A DNA stretch of 64,000 bases. Source: Owenia fusiformis. Its lineage: Eukaryota > Annelida > Polychaeta > Sabellida > Oweniidae. Of the stretch, positions 23,716-35,800 are shown piece after piece; position 1 is the stretch's first letter; the number at the start of each line of letters is the position of its first letter. The notes beneath the pieces are model-generated. The model saw nothing but the letters and a program-made list of their open reading frames with translations, made no database searches and was not told the DNA's origin. A program made the position numbers and the translations under genes. The stretch is taken from positions 31,013,248 to 31,077,247 of the forward strand of contig CAIIXF020000003.1 of NCBI GenBank assembly GCA_903813345.2, in the 5' to 3' direction.

Positions 23716-26700
23716 TCACATTCCTTTAGTTTTTCTACAGGCCTTTGTTCTACGTCTCGAACACCTGACTTTTCTCTTCCTGCACCTGCATTTCTTCTCA
23801 CATGTGTTCCTTGGTGGAACACTTTCTTTGTTCATGTAGATAACTCCATTCTCAATACATGCTGTAAAATAAAGAGTTAAAGAGACATTTATTCATTGCT
23901 GCATTGGCCCCATACTATTTTGGAGAAACTAAATAACCCCAAAAGCACTTGTGCCCTTGTCCTAGCTGTGCCAGTAGAGATACTTGATATCTTCTAACAT
24001 GAGGTTAAATTTGAAATAGAATTTTGTCAGAATAGCACATTTTCACTAAATCATTTAATCATGAAAAACACTAAGTATACTCTCATACATCCTTGGCCCA
24101 AGAGTAATTCATTGCATTACATGATCTGCTATGAAAGCAGTGAAGGAACGATCTTGAAGGATGCTCTCATATTGCATACCTGTTTTTGGAACTTTGGGTG
24201 TAGTCATAGATTCAGTGGTAGGTTCTGTTGTTGGTTGCATTGTAGGTTCAGTTGTAGCTTTAGTTGGTTCTGTTTTTGGTTCAGTTGTAGGTCCAGTTGT
24301 CATTGGTGGTTCAGTGGTAGGTCCACAGTCAAAGTTATCCCAAGCAAATAGCTCCCCATTTTCACAATATGTTCCATAGCACCAGACTTTGCCATCAGGC
24401 TGAATGTCCTTTCCTTCTTCTATGGTTTCACCAGGCACACAGCCACCTGGAGTTATGGATTTATGTATTAACATGTAAAGTTGCAAATTCAGTACCACTT
24501 CAGAGTTATATCACATTGTTTTAATGGTTTATTATGTTACCACCAAGAAGTGGTGACATATTGTTATGGTCTCCGTTTTTTGTGGTGGTGGTTGGCAGTT
24601 GGCAATCGGCAGATGGCAGGTGGCAGTTGGTGTCTGTAACAAATTCTTAAAATTTCCAATAACTTAACAAATACTGTTTAGACTGATTTCATTTTTTTCC
24701 AAATCATGTACAAGTTTTCAGAAGTTCAAATCTGACTTCACATTTAAGATTTGACCTTCAATGACCTTTTCAACTTTCTTCAAATTGACAAAAATCTTTT
24801 TTTCAAAATCAGCTGCAAGTCAGAAGTACAAAATCTGATTATAGATTTGAGATTTCATCTTCACTGACCTTCTCAGGGTCAGAAAAGGTATTTTTTCAAC
24901 TTGCTTCAAATTGACCTATTTTTCTTCATCAATCATCAAATCATCTGCAGAGTTCTCAGGAATTCAAATCTGACTTCAGATTGAACAAATAATATTGTGA
25001 GCAACTAGGTGATGACATGTTAATGCCTTGTATACTTCTAGTGATTAGTAACTTCTAGTGTTTGCATCTGTTTGTTATTTGTATTTCAAATGTTGCTCTT
25101 CAAGTATTCTCATAATAAATATCTGAACTGAATTTCAAAAGTTAAGACTAACCTGGTGGTGTAGTAGGAATGGTTGTGGAGATGACTGGAGTGGTTGGCA
25201 CTTTGGTAGTAACACCCCCACTGCATTCTGTTGGTTGCATCACACGACCCATGAACAATATGGCTTTAGTGACATCATCGCGTATTACAAACAAGAATGG
25301 ATGGTCTGCTCTAAACTCAATTGGAAATTGTATAGATGTCACTCCAATAATTATAGCTGTTGCAGCTGCTGCCTCTGTACCTATATCAAAGATGGATTTT
25401 TGTTATTGACACCATCATTGTTTTATTGAAAAAATAACATATATACAATATATTGACACCACCATTTAATGTGAACCATTCTTCTAAGACATAGTTCATA
25501 CTATAAAAATGATTACTGATAGACAGACCTCAAATTTTAGTATGTACTGATGAAAGGTCTTACCAATATTTTATACATGTATACACATTTTGAACAAACC
25601 AGCTCTTAAAATACAAGTGCTGCTCAGGGTTAATTGGGTGTTTCAAGAACTGCACTTGGCATGCTTACAAAGTCGCCATGTGATCGTTGGTAGATTCATT
25701 CAATGAAGTGTGGAATCCATTCAATAATTTTGAGACACAATTTGTTTTCAAGAGAGATTATACCTCAGTAGAGGCACTGAATCTTGTGGCATTTTTTACT
25801 CCAATTGTCTGATCTGGGATTTGAACCATGTCTTGTTGCTCCAGAAGAACAGGTTTTTGATTTTCTTTTAATAAATTAGGCAGGCCAATTTTGGACCAGT
25901 TGTATTTTTTGAACATGTATAGATAAGAACAAACTACAACACATACCTTCCTCATTGACCTCCACAAAAGCTTTATGTAGGATACTTGTCACTTGTAGGT
26001 CTGTATCATTGCTCATGCATGTCAGAGAACCTTTGTTGAATATGGCATTCATTCCAAGAGACTTCAGGATTGCTGTCAGTTCAAATTCATAAGTGAAGGA
26101 AAATTTTGGAAGCCAAACACTGACTTCCTTCTCTTCCAGGCCATTGAATAAATGTCCAAACTTGTTATAGTCATTCACAATTTCATTTTCAAGATCTGTG
26201 ATGCCAAACCTTTTGTTTGGTAGGATAACATACATGCTCAATTTGCGGTCCTTTTCCTGGCAGTCATATGGTAGTTTAAGCACTTTGCTATCAAACTTTC
26301 TGCTTTCACCATAACTGTATTTGTCTGATTTCTTAAACATCATATCTGCACAGATCTTCTCCATGGGTTTAGTGTAGAAATCTGTTGGTTGTGTGTCCTC
26401 TGGGAGGAAAGGAATCTTCCAAAGTCCTTTAAAGTAGATTGCATTCACAATCACCATGATCCCATTGGCCGAGAGGAGGGTGCAATTTTCAGTTATTTTA
26501 AACAGTTTTCCAGCCAGTTCTCTAAATGTCTCATGTAGTATGTTTGGATCATTTTTCACAAATTTTGTGAGACTCATTGCAGAGATCATTTCCTGTTCAG
26601 CCTCGTGACTTGTACCCAACATTGCTATTGCCAAGGCAGTTGTAATACTTATAGGTCCAAAGAATACATTTTCATCAGTCATGGTCTTCAGTTTCTCATA

Positions 26701-26820
26701 GATGTCCAATGAGAAACGATTGTGGGCTTTTGCTAAATCTTGTAGAGGGGTTGCTGCTTCAATTGTCATGGTTACACATAGTAGTGTTGCCAAGACTCCT
26801 AATACTAACTTTTGTATCAT
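23716..26820 (-). CDS. Serpin S4 with in-frame 66-residue core deletion
   Basis: Exons: body 26820-25947, loop 25380-25153, VWC-like 24446-24180, last exon 23861-23716, giving 504 aa. It is almost identical to S3 in body, promoter and spacer, so the duplication or a gene conversion is recent. The body exon is 198 nt shorter: NGI is followed directly by MVIVNAIYFKG. This removes the segment that in S3 runs from FAEQTHPF to LDAATV, which corresponds to central helices and strands of the serpin fold. The deletion keeps the reading frame and all splice sites. The loop (IIIGVTSIQF) is the S3 type. The (TTEP)n stalk is five codons shorter than in S3/S5. The protein is unlikely to fold as an inhibitory serpin, but the stalk and cysteine modules could still be secreted. 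Confidence 0.85.
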
Positions 26821-26977
26821 CTTCCTATAAAAGTGTCAAGATATTGTCAACATTGAGAATATTGAAGTTACTCAAAATAAATCAAAGTGAATTGGTATTG
26901 CTTGAAATGTATTGTTTGTAAATATTTTTCTTCTAATGATTTTATTTAGACTTATTCCAAACTAGTTGAAGTCTTAC

Positions 26978-27037
26978 CTTCAATCACCAACAGCATCAGT
27001 GATGAAGGATGAAACGTTCAGTGTGTTTTAGTAATAC
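26978..27037 (-). promoter_or_regulatory. S4 promoter region with altered TATA box
   Basis: The donor of the 5'UTR exon (GAAG/GTAAGAC, exon end 26978) is conserved. The TATA position reads GTATTACTAA (27037-27028), as in S3. Confidence 0.45.
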
Positions 27038-27801
27038 AATCTAGCCACCTTCTCTAATTTGCCATCTCATCATGATCATGCATTAGTGCATTAACTCAGG
27101 GATTTTAATTATTGAAGATTAATCATTGTATTTTGTATTTTGGTTCGTTGTTTTGATTATGCTATTGACATTAGTCTACAATGCAAGTTTGCTGATTGGA
27201 TCAGCAACTTCATCAAGTAAATTGAATATAATGGTTTGATTTGAAAGGGCCTATTATTATATTTATAGATTGCTAAATGATTTGTATAAATAGAGCTAGG
27301 GGAGATAATGCTGCATTGAATATATGTCTAGTATGAAAACAAAAACAGAAGCTATGATGACTCATGATGACTGGTAATGAATTGTGAATCTATTTAATTA
27401 AAATTTTTATGGTATTTTGAAAGAGAAAATGATCACTCCAACCAAGTCAACTTAACCTATGTAATCTTTTGTGAAATCTCATCAAAGGTTAATTATCAGA
27501 TTCGTGTTTGTTGTATGTGTATTCACAGTTAAAGTATTTTTGATATACATGTATATAGTACCCTAGAAAATTGAAAAGTGGAAAATCTGATTTCTCAATT
27601 TAACTTTTATTGCATTATTGAAAGATGAAACCAACTCTTCTGAACATTTCAATTTTAATACTTCAAAAATATCCTTTTTATTATAATTATCTATCAAATG
27701 AGTTTCATATCAGTGCAAGCTTTGCACTTAGGTGGTTATTTGCAGGACTACACAACACTTAAATGCCATAAATCATTTCAACATTTATATTATCAACAGC
27801 A

Positions 27802-27807
27802 TTTATT
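27802..27807 (-). terminator. S5 polyadenylation signal AATAAA
   Basis: AATAAA on the minus strand lies about 35 nt after the S5 stop codon, at the conserved position. Confidence 0.6.
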
Positions 27808-27841
27808 GATATATGTTTAACAGATTTTTTGGCTAGTATCA

Positions 27842-30800
27842 TCACATTCCTTTAGTTTTTCTACAGGCCTTTGTTCTACGTCTCAAACACCTGACTTTTC
27901 TCTTCCTGCACCTGCATTTCTTCTCACATGTGTTCCTTGGTGGAACACTTTCTTTGTTCATGTAGATAACTCCATTCTCAATACATGCTGTAAAATAAAG
28001 AGTTAGAGAGACATTGACTCATTGCTGTATTTGCCCCATACTTTTTTGGAGAAACTAAATAATCCCAAAAGCACTCAATGTCCTTTTTTGCTGTTTGATA
28101 CATTCACTGTTATTCCCCTTTGTGCCCTTGTCCTAGCTGTGCCAGTAGAGATACTTGAAATCTTCTAACATGAGGTTAAATTTGAAATAAAATTTTGTCA
28201 GAATAGCACATTTTCACTAAATCATTTTCTCATGAAAACACAAAGTATACTCTCATATTGCATACCTGTTTTTGGAACTTTGGGTGTAGTCATAGATTCA
28301 GTGGTAGGTTCAATTGTTGGTTCCATCGTAGGTTCAGTTGTAGCTTTAGTTGTTGGTTCTGTTTTTGGTTCGGTTGTAGGTTCAGTTGTAGGTACAGTTG
28401 TCATTGGTGGTTCAGTGGTAGGTCCACAGTCAAAGTTATCCCAAGCAAACAGCTCCCCATTTTCACAATATGTTCCATAACACCAGACTTTGCCATCAGG
28501 CTGAACTTGCTTTCCTTCTTCTATGGTTTCACCAGGCACACAGCCACCTGAAGTTATGGATTTATGTATTACCATGTAAAGTTGCAAATTCAGTATCACT
28601 TCAGAGTTATATCACATTGTTTTAATGGTTTACTTTGTCACCACTAAGTGGTGGCATATTGTTATGGTCTCCATTTTTTGTGGCGGTGGTTGGTGATCGG
28701 CGGGTGAGATTGGCGTCTGTAACAAATTCTTAAAACTTCCAATAACTTAACAAATACTGTTTAGACTGATTTCATTTTTTCCAAATCATGTACATGTTTT
28801 CAGAAGTTCAAATCTGACTTCACATTTAAGATTTGACCTTCAATGACCTTTTCAAGGTCTTAAAAAAGGTCAAAAAGGTATTTTTTCAACTTGCTTCAAA
28901 TTGACAAAAATCTTTTTTTCAAAATCATCAACAAGTTTTCAGAAGTTCAAATCTGACTTCACATTTAAGATTTGACCTTCAATGACCTTTTCAAGGTCTT
29001 AAAAAAGGTCAAAAAAGGTATTTTTTCAACTTGCTTCAAATTGACATATTTTTCTTCATCAATCATCAAATCATCTACAGAGTTCTCAGGAATTCAAATC
29101 TGACTTAACAAATAATATTGCGATCAACTAGGTGATGACATGTTAATGCCATGTATACTTCTAGTTATTAGTAACTTTTAGTGTTTGCATCTGTTTGTTA
29201 TTTGTATTTCAAATGTTTTTCTTCAAGTATTCTAATAATAAATATCTGAACTGAAATTTGAAAGTTAAGACTAACCTGGGGTTGTAGTAGGAATGGTTGT
29301 GGAGATGAATGGAGTGGTTGGCACTTGTGTAGTAACATCCTTACTACATTCTGTAGGTTCCATCACACGACCCATGAACAATATGGCTTTAGTGACATCA
29401 TCGCGTATTACAAACAAGAATGGATGATCTGCTCTAAACTCAATTGGAAATTGTATAGATGTCACTCCAACAACAATGGCTGTTGCTGCTGCTGCCTCTG
29501 TACCTATAACAAAGATGGATTTTTATTATTGACACCAACATTTTTTATTCAAAAAATAACATATATACAATATATTGACACCACCATGTGAACCATTCTT
29601 CTAAGACATAGTTCATACTATAAAGATGATAACTGAAAGACAGACTTCAAATTTTAGTATGTACTGATGAAAGGTCTTACCAATATTTTGTACATGTATA
29701 CACATTTTGAACAACCCAGCTCTTGAAATCCAAGTGCTGCTCAGGTTTAATTGAGTGAACTGCAGTTAGCATGCTTACAAAGTTGCCATGTGATCGTTGG
29801 TAAATTCATTCAATGAAGTGTGGAATCCATTCGATAATTTTGAGAGACAATTTGTTTTCAAAAGAGAGATTATACCTCAGCAGAGGCACTGAATCTTGTG
29901 GCATTTTTTACTCCAATTGTCTGATCTGGGATTTGAATCAAGGTCTTATTGCTCTAGAAGAACAGGTTTCTGCTTTTCTTTTAATAAATTAAACAGGCCA
30001 TTAGGTTGTTGAAACCATTGTAAGCAATTTTGGACCAGTTGTATTTTTTGAACATGTATAGATAACAAACTACAACACATACCTTCCTCATTGACCTCCA
30101 CAAAAGCTTTATGTAGGATGCTTGTCACTTCTAGGTCTGTATCATTGCTCATACGTGTCAGAGAACCTTTGTTGAATATGGCATTCATTCCAAGAGACTT
30201 CAGGATTGCTGTCAGGTCAAATTCATGAGTGAAGGAAAATTTTGGAAGCCAAACACTGACTTCTTTCTCTTCCAGGCCATTGAATAAATGTCCAAATTTG
30301 TTATAGTCATTCACAATTTCATTTTCAAGATCTGTGATGCCAAACCGTTTGTTTGGAAGGATAACATACATGCTCAGTTTGCGGTCCTTTTCCTGGCAGT
30401 CATATGGTAGTTTAAGCACTTTGCTATCAAACTTTCTGCTTTCACCATAACTGTATTTGTCTGATTTCTTAAACATCATATCTGCACAGATCTTCTCCAT
30501 GGGTTTTGTATAGAAATCTGTTGGTTGTGTGTCCTCTGGGAGAAAAGGAATCTTCCAAAGTCCTTTAAAGTAGATTGCATTCACTATTACCATGACTGTT
30601 GCAGCATTGAGTGCACCTTGTGGAATCAAATTCTTGATTTTGTCATTTGTATTGTCCATAACCCATTCATTAATAGCCTCTCTGACATCTTCAAATGCAT
30701 TCTTGAAGTCAACTTCATCAATTTCCGCATCGTAGTTAGTTTGAACATCGTCAAGAAACTCTTGGATGAAAGGGTGTGTCTCCTCAGCAAAGATCCCATT

Positions 30801-31154
30801 GGCTGAGAGGAGGGTGCAATTTTCAGTTATTTTAAACAATTTTCCAGCCAGTTCTCTAAATGTCTCATGTAGTATGTTTGGATCATTTTTCACAAATTTT
30901 GTGAGACCCATGGCAGAAATCATTTCCTGTTCAGCCTGTGGACTTGTACCCATCATTGCTATAGCCAGGGCAGTTGTAATACTTATAGGTCCAAAGAATA
31001 CATTTTCATCAGTCATGGTCTTCAGTTTTTCATAGATATGTATCGAGAAACGATTGTGAGCTTTTGCTAAATCCCGCAGAGGTGTGGCTGCATCAGTTGT
31101 CATGGTAACACATAGCAGTGTCGCTATGACAACTACAACTAATTTTTGTATCAT
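27842..31154 (-). CDS. Serpin S5 with Thr/Pro stalks and two VWC-like modules
   Basis: Secreted serpin of 575 aa; the most regular member of the cluster. Exons: body 31154-30083 with five 5'UTR bases before the ATG, loop 29503-29276, VWC-like 28547-28266, last exon 27987-27842. The signal peptide differs slightly (MIQKLVVVVIATLLCV). The core is canonical, with FFGPISITTALA, NAIYFKGLW and hinge GTEAAAATA. The loop is IVVGVTSIQFPIEF (predicted P1-P1' Thr-Ser), related to S3/S4 but with Ile-Val-Val replacing Ile-Ile-Ile. The C-terminal part carries the Thr/Pro stalk, the WCYGTYC cysteine module, a long (TTEP)n stalk and the basic module CEKKCRCRKRK. The basic tail could bind heparan sulphate or other polyanions; this is inference. 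It has its own 5'UTR exon and TATA box. Confidence 0.9.
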
Positions 31155-31348
31155 CTTCCCTAAATAAATTGTAGAGAAATTGTTAACACAGTGTATTACA
31201 AAAATTCAATTATACTATTATAATCATTATTTCTGAGAAATAAATCAGTGTGCTGTAATAAGAAATAAAGATGAGTTGAAAATACATTATGTCTAATAAG
31301 GATCAGCTTCTGAAATTGATTTTCTTTGTATTATACATAAAGTCTCAC

Positions 31349-31404
31349 CTGTTATATCACCAACAACTTCTGTTCAACTGTACAACCAGTATTGTGGCTT
31401 TATA
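31349..31404 (-). promoter_or_regulatory. S5 core promoter and 5'UTR exon
   Basis: The minus strand has TATAAAG (31404-31398) followed about 50 nt later by a donor (ATATAACAG/GTGAGAC, exon end 31349). The surrounding sequence has diverged from S2-S4, but the TATA-to-donor spacing is the same. Confidence 0.55.
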
Positions 31405-31959
31405 CGAACATAATCTAGGCATCACTGGCTTCAAATTTTTACCCTCATTATTAAGCATGAGTTCACATTTCGTTCAAGGATTTCAATTATTGAAAAGTGA
31501 AAGATTAATCATGGTAATTGCATATTCTGCATAGGTGCTATGATTTTTAATTATTTCACGTTAAGTGTCATTTTAATTTATAATGCATGCTCATGTTTTT
31601 ATTGGTCAGTTCTGATAAAGATCTGATGAAGATAAGTGTGACATGGAAATAAAAAACAAAAATTAATAATGCATTGTGATTCATTTAATTATTAATTAAA
31701 AATATTGACCAGGTGTCAATCAGTCATTTTCAGTGAAAACCTATTTCATCACCATAAAAATTCCAAAATAATTATTCTGCACTTACCGGTATGTTTAAAT
31801 TGATTAAGTAATTTATGTATACCATAGGCTTCTTGTTTGGTGGAAGTTTATGAAACTGTTCTAATGGCGTGTGGTGTCATATTTACTCATTAGTTATACC
31901 TCAAAACTATCATAAGATTGTTTTTTATCTATTTATGTGAGTGTGAACCAGACTGTTCA
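31405..31959. other. Spacer between S5 and the TBC1D31-like exons
   Basis: No coding sequence, RNA gene or clear element is visible. In particular I find no exon that could encode the WD40 repeats expected upstream of the TBC domain. Confidence 0.5.
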
Positions 31960-32883
31960 TGTTTGAATTTGTAATTTCAGAGGGTTGATCTGGAGATGTC
32001 TGTTAAAACTACCAGAAAACCATACAGTTAATGTTTGAATTTGTAATTTCAGAGGGTTTATCTGGAGATGTCTGTTAAAACTACCAGAAAACCATACAGT
32101 TTATGGTGAATTTGTATATTCAGAGGGTTGATCTGTAAATGTCTGTTTAAACTACCAGAAAACCATAAAGTTAATGTTTGAATTTGTAATTTCAGAGGGT
32201 TTATCTGGAGATGTCTGTTTAAAATACCAGAAAACCATACAGTATGTTTGAATTTGTAATTTCAGAGGGTTTATCTGAAGATGTCTGTTAAAACTACCAG
32301 AAAACCATACAGTTAATGTTTGAATTTGTAATTTCAGAGGGTTTATCTGGAGATGTCTGTTAAAACTACCAGAAAACCATACAGTTAATGTTTGAATTTG
32401 TAATTTCAGAGGGTTTATCTGAAGATGTCTGTTAAAACTACCAGAAAACCATACAGTTAATGTTTGAATTTGTAATTTCAGAGGGTTTATCTGGAGATGT
32501 CTGTTAAAACTACCAGAAAACCATACAGTATGTTTGAATTTGTAATTTCAGAGGGTTGATCTGAAGATGTCTGTTAAAACTACCAGAAAACCATACAGTT
32601 TATGGTGAATTTGTATTTTTAGAGGGTTTATCTGTAGATGTCTGTTAAAACTACCAGAAAACCATACAGTTAATGTTTGAATTTGTAATTTCAGAGGGTT
32701 TATCTGGAGATGTCTGTTAAAACTACCAGAAAACCATACAGTTAATGTTTGAATATGTAATTTCAGAGGGTTTATCTGGAGATGACTGTTAAAACTACCA
32801 GAAAACCATACAGTATGTTTGAATTTGTAATTTCAGAGGGTTTATCTGGAGATGTCTGTTAAAACTACCAGAAAACCATACAG
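31960..32883 (+). repeat. 13-copy array of a splice acceptor plus exon head (TBC1D31)
   Basis: The unit is about 72 bp: 21 bp of intron end (TGTTTGAATTTGTAATTTCAG), then about 47 bp that equal the start of the TBC exon (AGGGTTTATCTGGAGATGTC and on to CATACAG), then a few linker bases. Thirteen units are present. Only the last one runs on into the real exon, TATGCTGCCCTGG. Units are 63-78 bp long and differ by few substitutions, so the array is young. Each copy keeps an AG preceded by T-rich sequence. In a 72-bp unit the exon frame runs into TGA in the linker, so use of an upstream acceptor would truncate the protein. Confidence 0.9.
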
Positions 32884-35800
32884 CTTATGCTGCCCTGGTA
32901 GACAAAGGAACACACTCAATGTATGCCAACATCCACCAACAATATCCAATCAAAAGTAGAAAGTTGCTGAGAATCTTACAAAGGTATGAATTTAGAATTA
33001 CACTACCTAACACGTTTTAATGCATTAGCTAGCCCATTAATTATTGTTCTGATTGAATTATTTTTGCTATTGTTGTAAATTTATAGCTAATTAAGCAACC
33101 TCAGGATTTGACTTTGGAAATAAAATTTAAAACATTTTCAAAATAGGGTACATGTTCTTGTTGATTATTGAATTGAATAATGAATATACATGTCCTTACA
33201 TTTCTAAATCATTGTTTAATAATGTATTTATTCTTAGGACTTTATCATGTATAGCCCATTGGTCTCCTATTTTTGGTGAGACACAGTTCCTGCCCCTCAT
33301 GGCATTCCCATTTGTGAAGCTCTTCCAAAACAACCAACTTGTGTGCTTTGAGATTATTGCATCCATATTAGGTAAGCTTTCTCCTAGTCCATATTAGGCA
33401 TTAGATCATCTTGTTCACATGGATTTAGTGTACATATTGCCCTTATCATTCACTATCATAGATTCTATAAATGAATTATATTTTGTATATGTAGATTTGC
33501 ATATTTTGATTACATAATTCTATTTTGTTTACGTACATACAGATTTCCAATCATCTACTTGTTTTCAGTAAACTGGTGTCAACACTGGTTTGAGTTCTTT
33601 CCGAACCCTCCCATTAACATGCTGGCAATGGTAGAGAATCTATTAGGTCACCATGACAAACATTTACTTCAGCACTTTGTCAAATATGGAGTCACCTCAC
33701 AGGTAGGCTAATATTGTAAGATAATTCACTGATGTTTCGTGACTTTTGGGGAGTATGGCATTTTAGCAAGTAAATATTATATCTGCTATAGGCGGACCAT
33801 AAATAATTTTCCATCTTCCTCATCAATTATATGAAAGAGAGATGGTCTAGTGAAGTAAATCAGATTGCTTAAAAGGTTTGTTGATTTCATGTCAAAATTG
33901 ATATTTAGTTGGCCTGTAAAATATTCTTTTAGTGTTGATTTTGTGAATGCAAATCCCAAGGTAAGGTTGTTGATTCTTTCAAAAATGGATGTCTCTTGAT
34001 ATGTCTGCATATTATTTCAGAAAAATGAAATTATTAAATCTCACCAATTATTTCCTTATTTTCAACACCACAAGTGGTGACGTATTGTTATAGATGGTTG
34101 TTGGAGTTTGGTGTCTGTAACAAATGGCAAGTGATGACATCTTGCATGTTAATGCCTTGTACTATAGATTTATAACATATAAATATTTCAGATTTATGCC
34201 TGGCCACTTCTGGAGACTGTGATGTCAGAGGTGCTTACAAAAGATGAGTGGCTGATGGTGTGGGATAATATATTTAGTAACCCCCCTGGTTACATGTTAC
34301 TGCTCATTGTGGCTTACTGCATATGTAACAGAGGGCCACTCATGAACTGCACTGAGTTGGATGATTTCAAAGTAGGTGGACATCTCTTATATTTTTTATC
34401 AAACTGAGTGGCAACATATTGTTAAACTCACCATTTTGTGAATGGTGTTTATTGTCTGCATTTTGTGGTTAGTGTCTATAACTGGTTTTGCCACCAGCAA
34501 TAACTAGTGGTGATATTTCATGTTAATGCCTTGCTTTTTGAATTAAATAAGGTTACTGTTGGTTATTATATGATGCCCCGGGATCATTGCTAGGGGCTTT
34601 CATAAAGTTGAATAGTTCCTAAGTCCAATGTTCTTTTACTGTTACATCATGAAATCTATGGTTATAACAATTGATATATGAATCATAAATCATAAATGAC
34701 CTCCTGGCAAACAAGGCAGGTGACGTTCATTTTTTAACTTTTCACTAAGCAATTAATATTGTTTGTTCACCCGCTATGGCTCAAGTCCACCCGCTATGGC
34801 TCAGTGAAAGAGTCAAGGTTACCAATATCGCTTGGCCTGGGTTCGATTCCCGGTTCAGACAAGTTTGTTTTTGCATTATGTAATTCTGGGTGTTTCACTA
34901 AGTGGTTCACGACTTGTATAAAAGGCTGTGGTGTGTACTTGAATGTCTATGTACCCATGCACAAAAAAGAACACTATCTTCGAGCGTAAAATACGTAAAA
35001 TATGGAATATACCAACGAGGTATTGCTCGCCAAATATGGCGGTAACCAAGATACAATACAATACAATAACTCAGCAAGTTAGAAATTATCTCTTCTTTTG
35101 TTTGGTACTAGGGATTCAAAAGCTAGAAAATGTGATAGGATTGCAGAAATGTTGAGACTATGGGAGCTAAATGGCCATGTAAGATGAAACTAACATAAAG
35201 TACTAATTGTATTTCAGTACTTCTTCCACCATCGCAATGCAGTAGATGTGCGAGAGGTTATAGAGGAAGCATACAGACTTCAAAAGGGAACACCAAATGA
35301 TGTCAACCCAGAAGTGAAATTGGAAGACTTTCAATCACTCACTAAAGGCCAATATCCTGTGTTTAACAAGTTCCCAAAGTTTATTGTGGACTATCAGGTA
35401 TAATGTGCAACACATATAGTACTGATGCACTGACTACATTTATTAGGGGAACACCTCTGAAAGTTTATTTGTGGAACACTTTCCCAATAGAATGCTTTTT
35501 AGTACCATAGGTGTTCCATTGGCACAGGTTTTACTGTATTCGATAAAAACATATTTTGCTTGATATAGGCATTGTCAACTTATCTTTCTAAATGCATATT
35601 TCAGCATGTTGGAGCAATGAGAATAGAAAAAGCAGTAATGGGTTTTAAACATAGTGTTTCTTGTAATATTCAAATTCTGTAGAGTACATGTGCTGAATTT
35701 AATTCCATGCTTATAGGTCAGGGAACGAGAGAAGATACAGAAGGAAGAGGAAGAATACCTCAGACAAAGGTGAGAATTATAATTCTAAATCAAAATTGCA

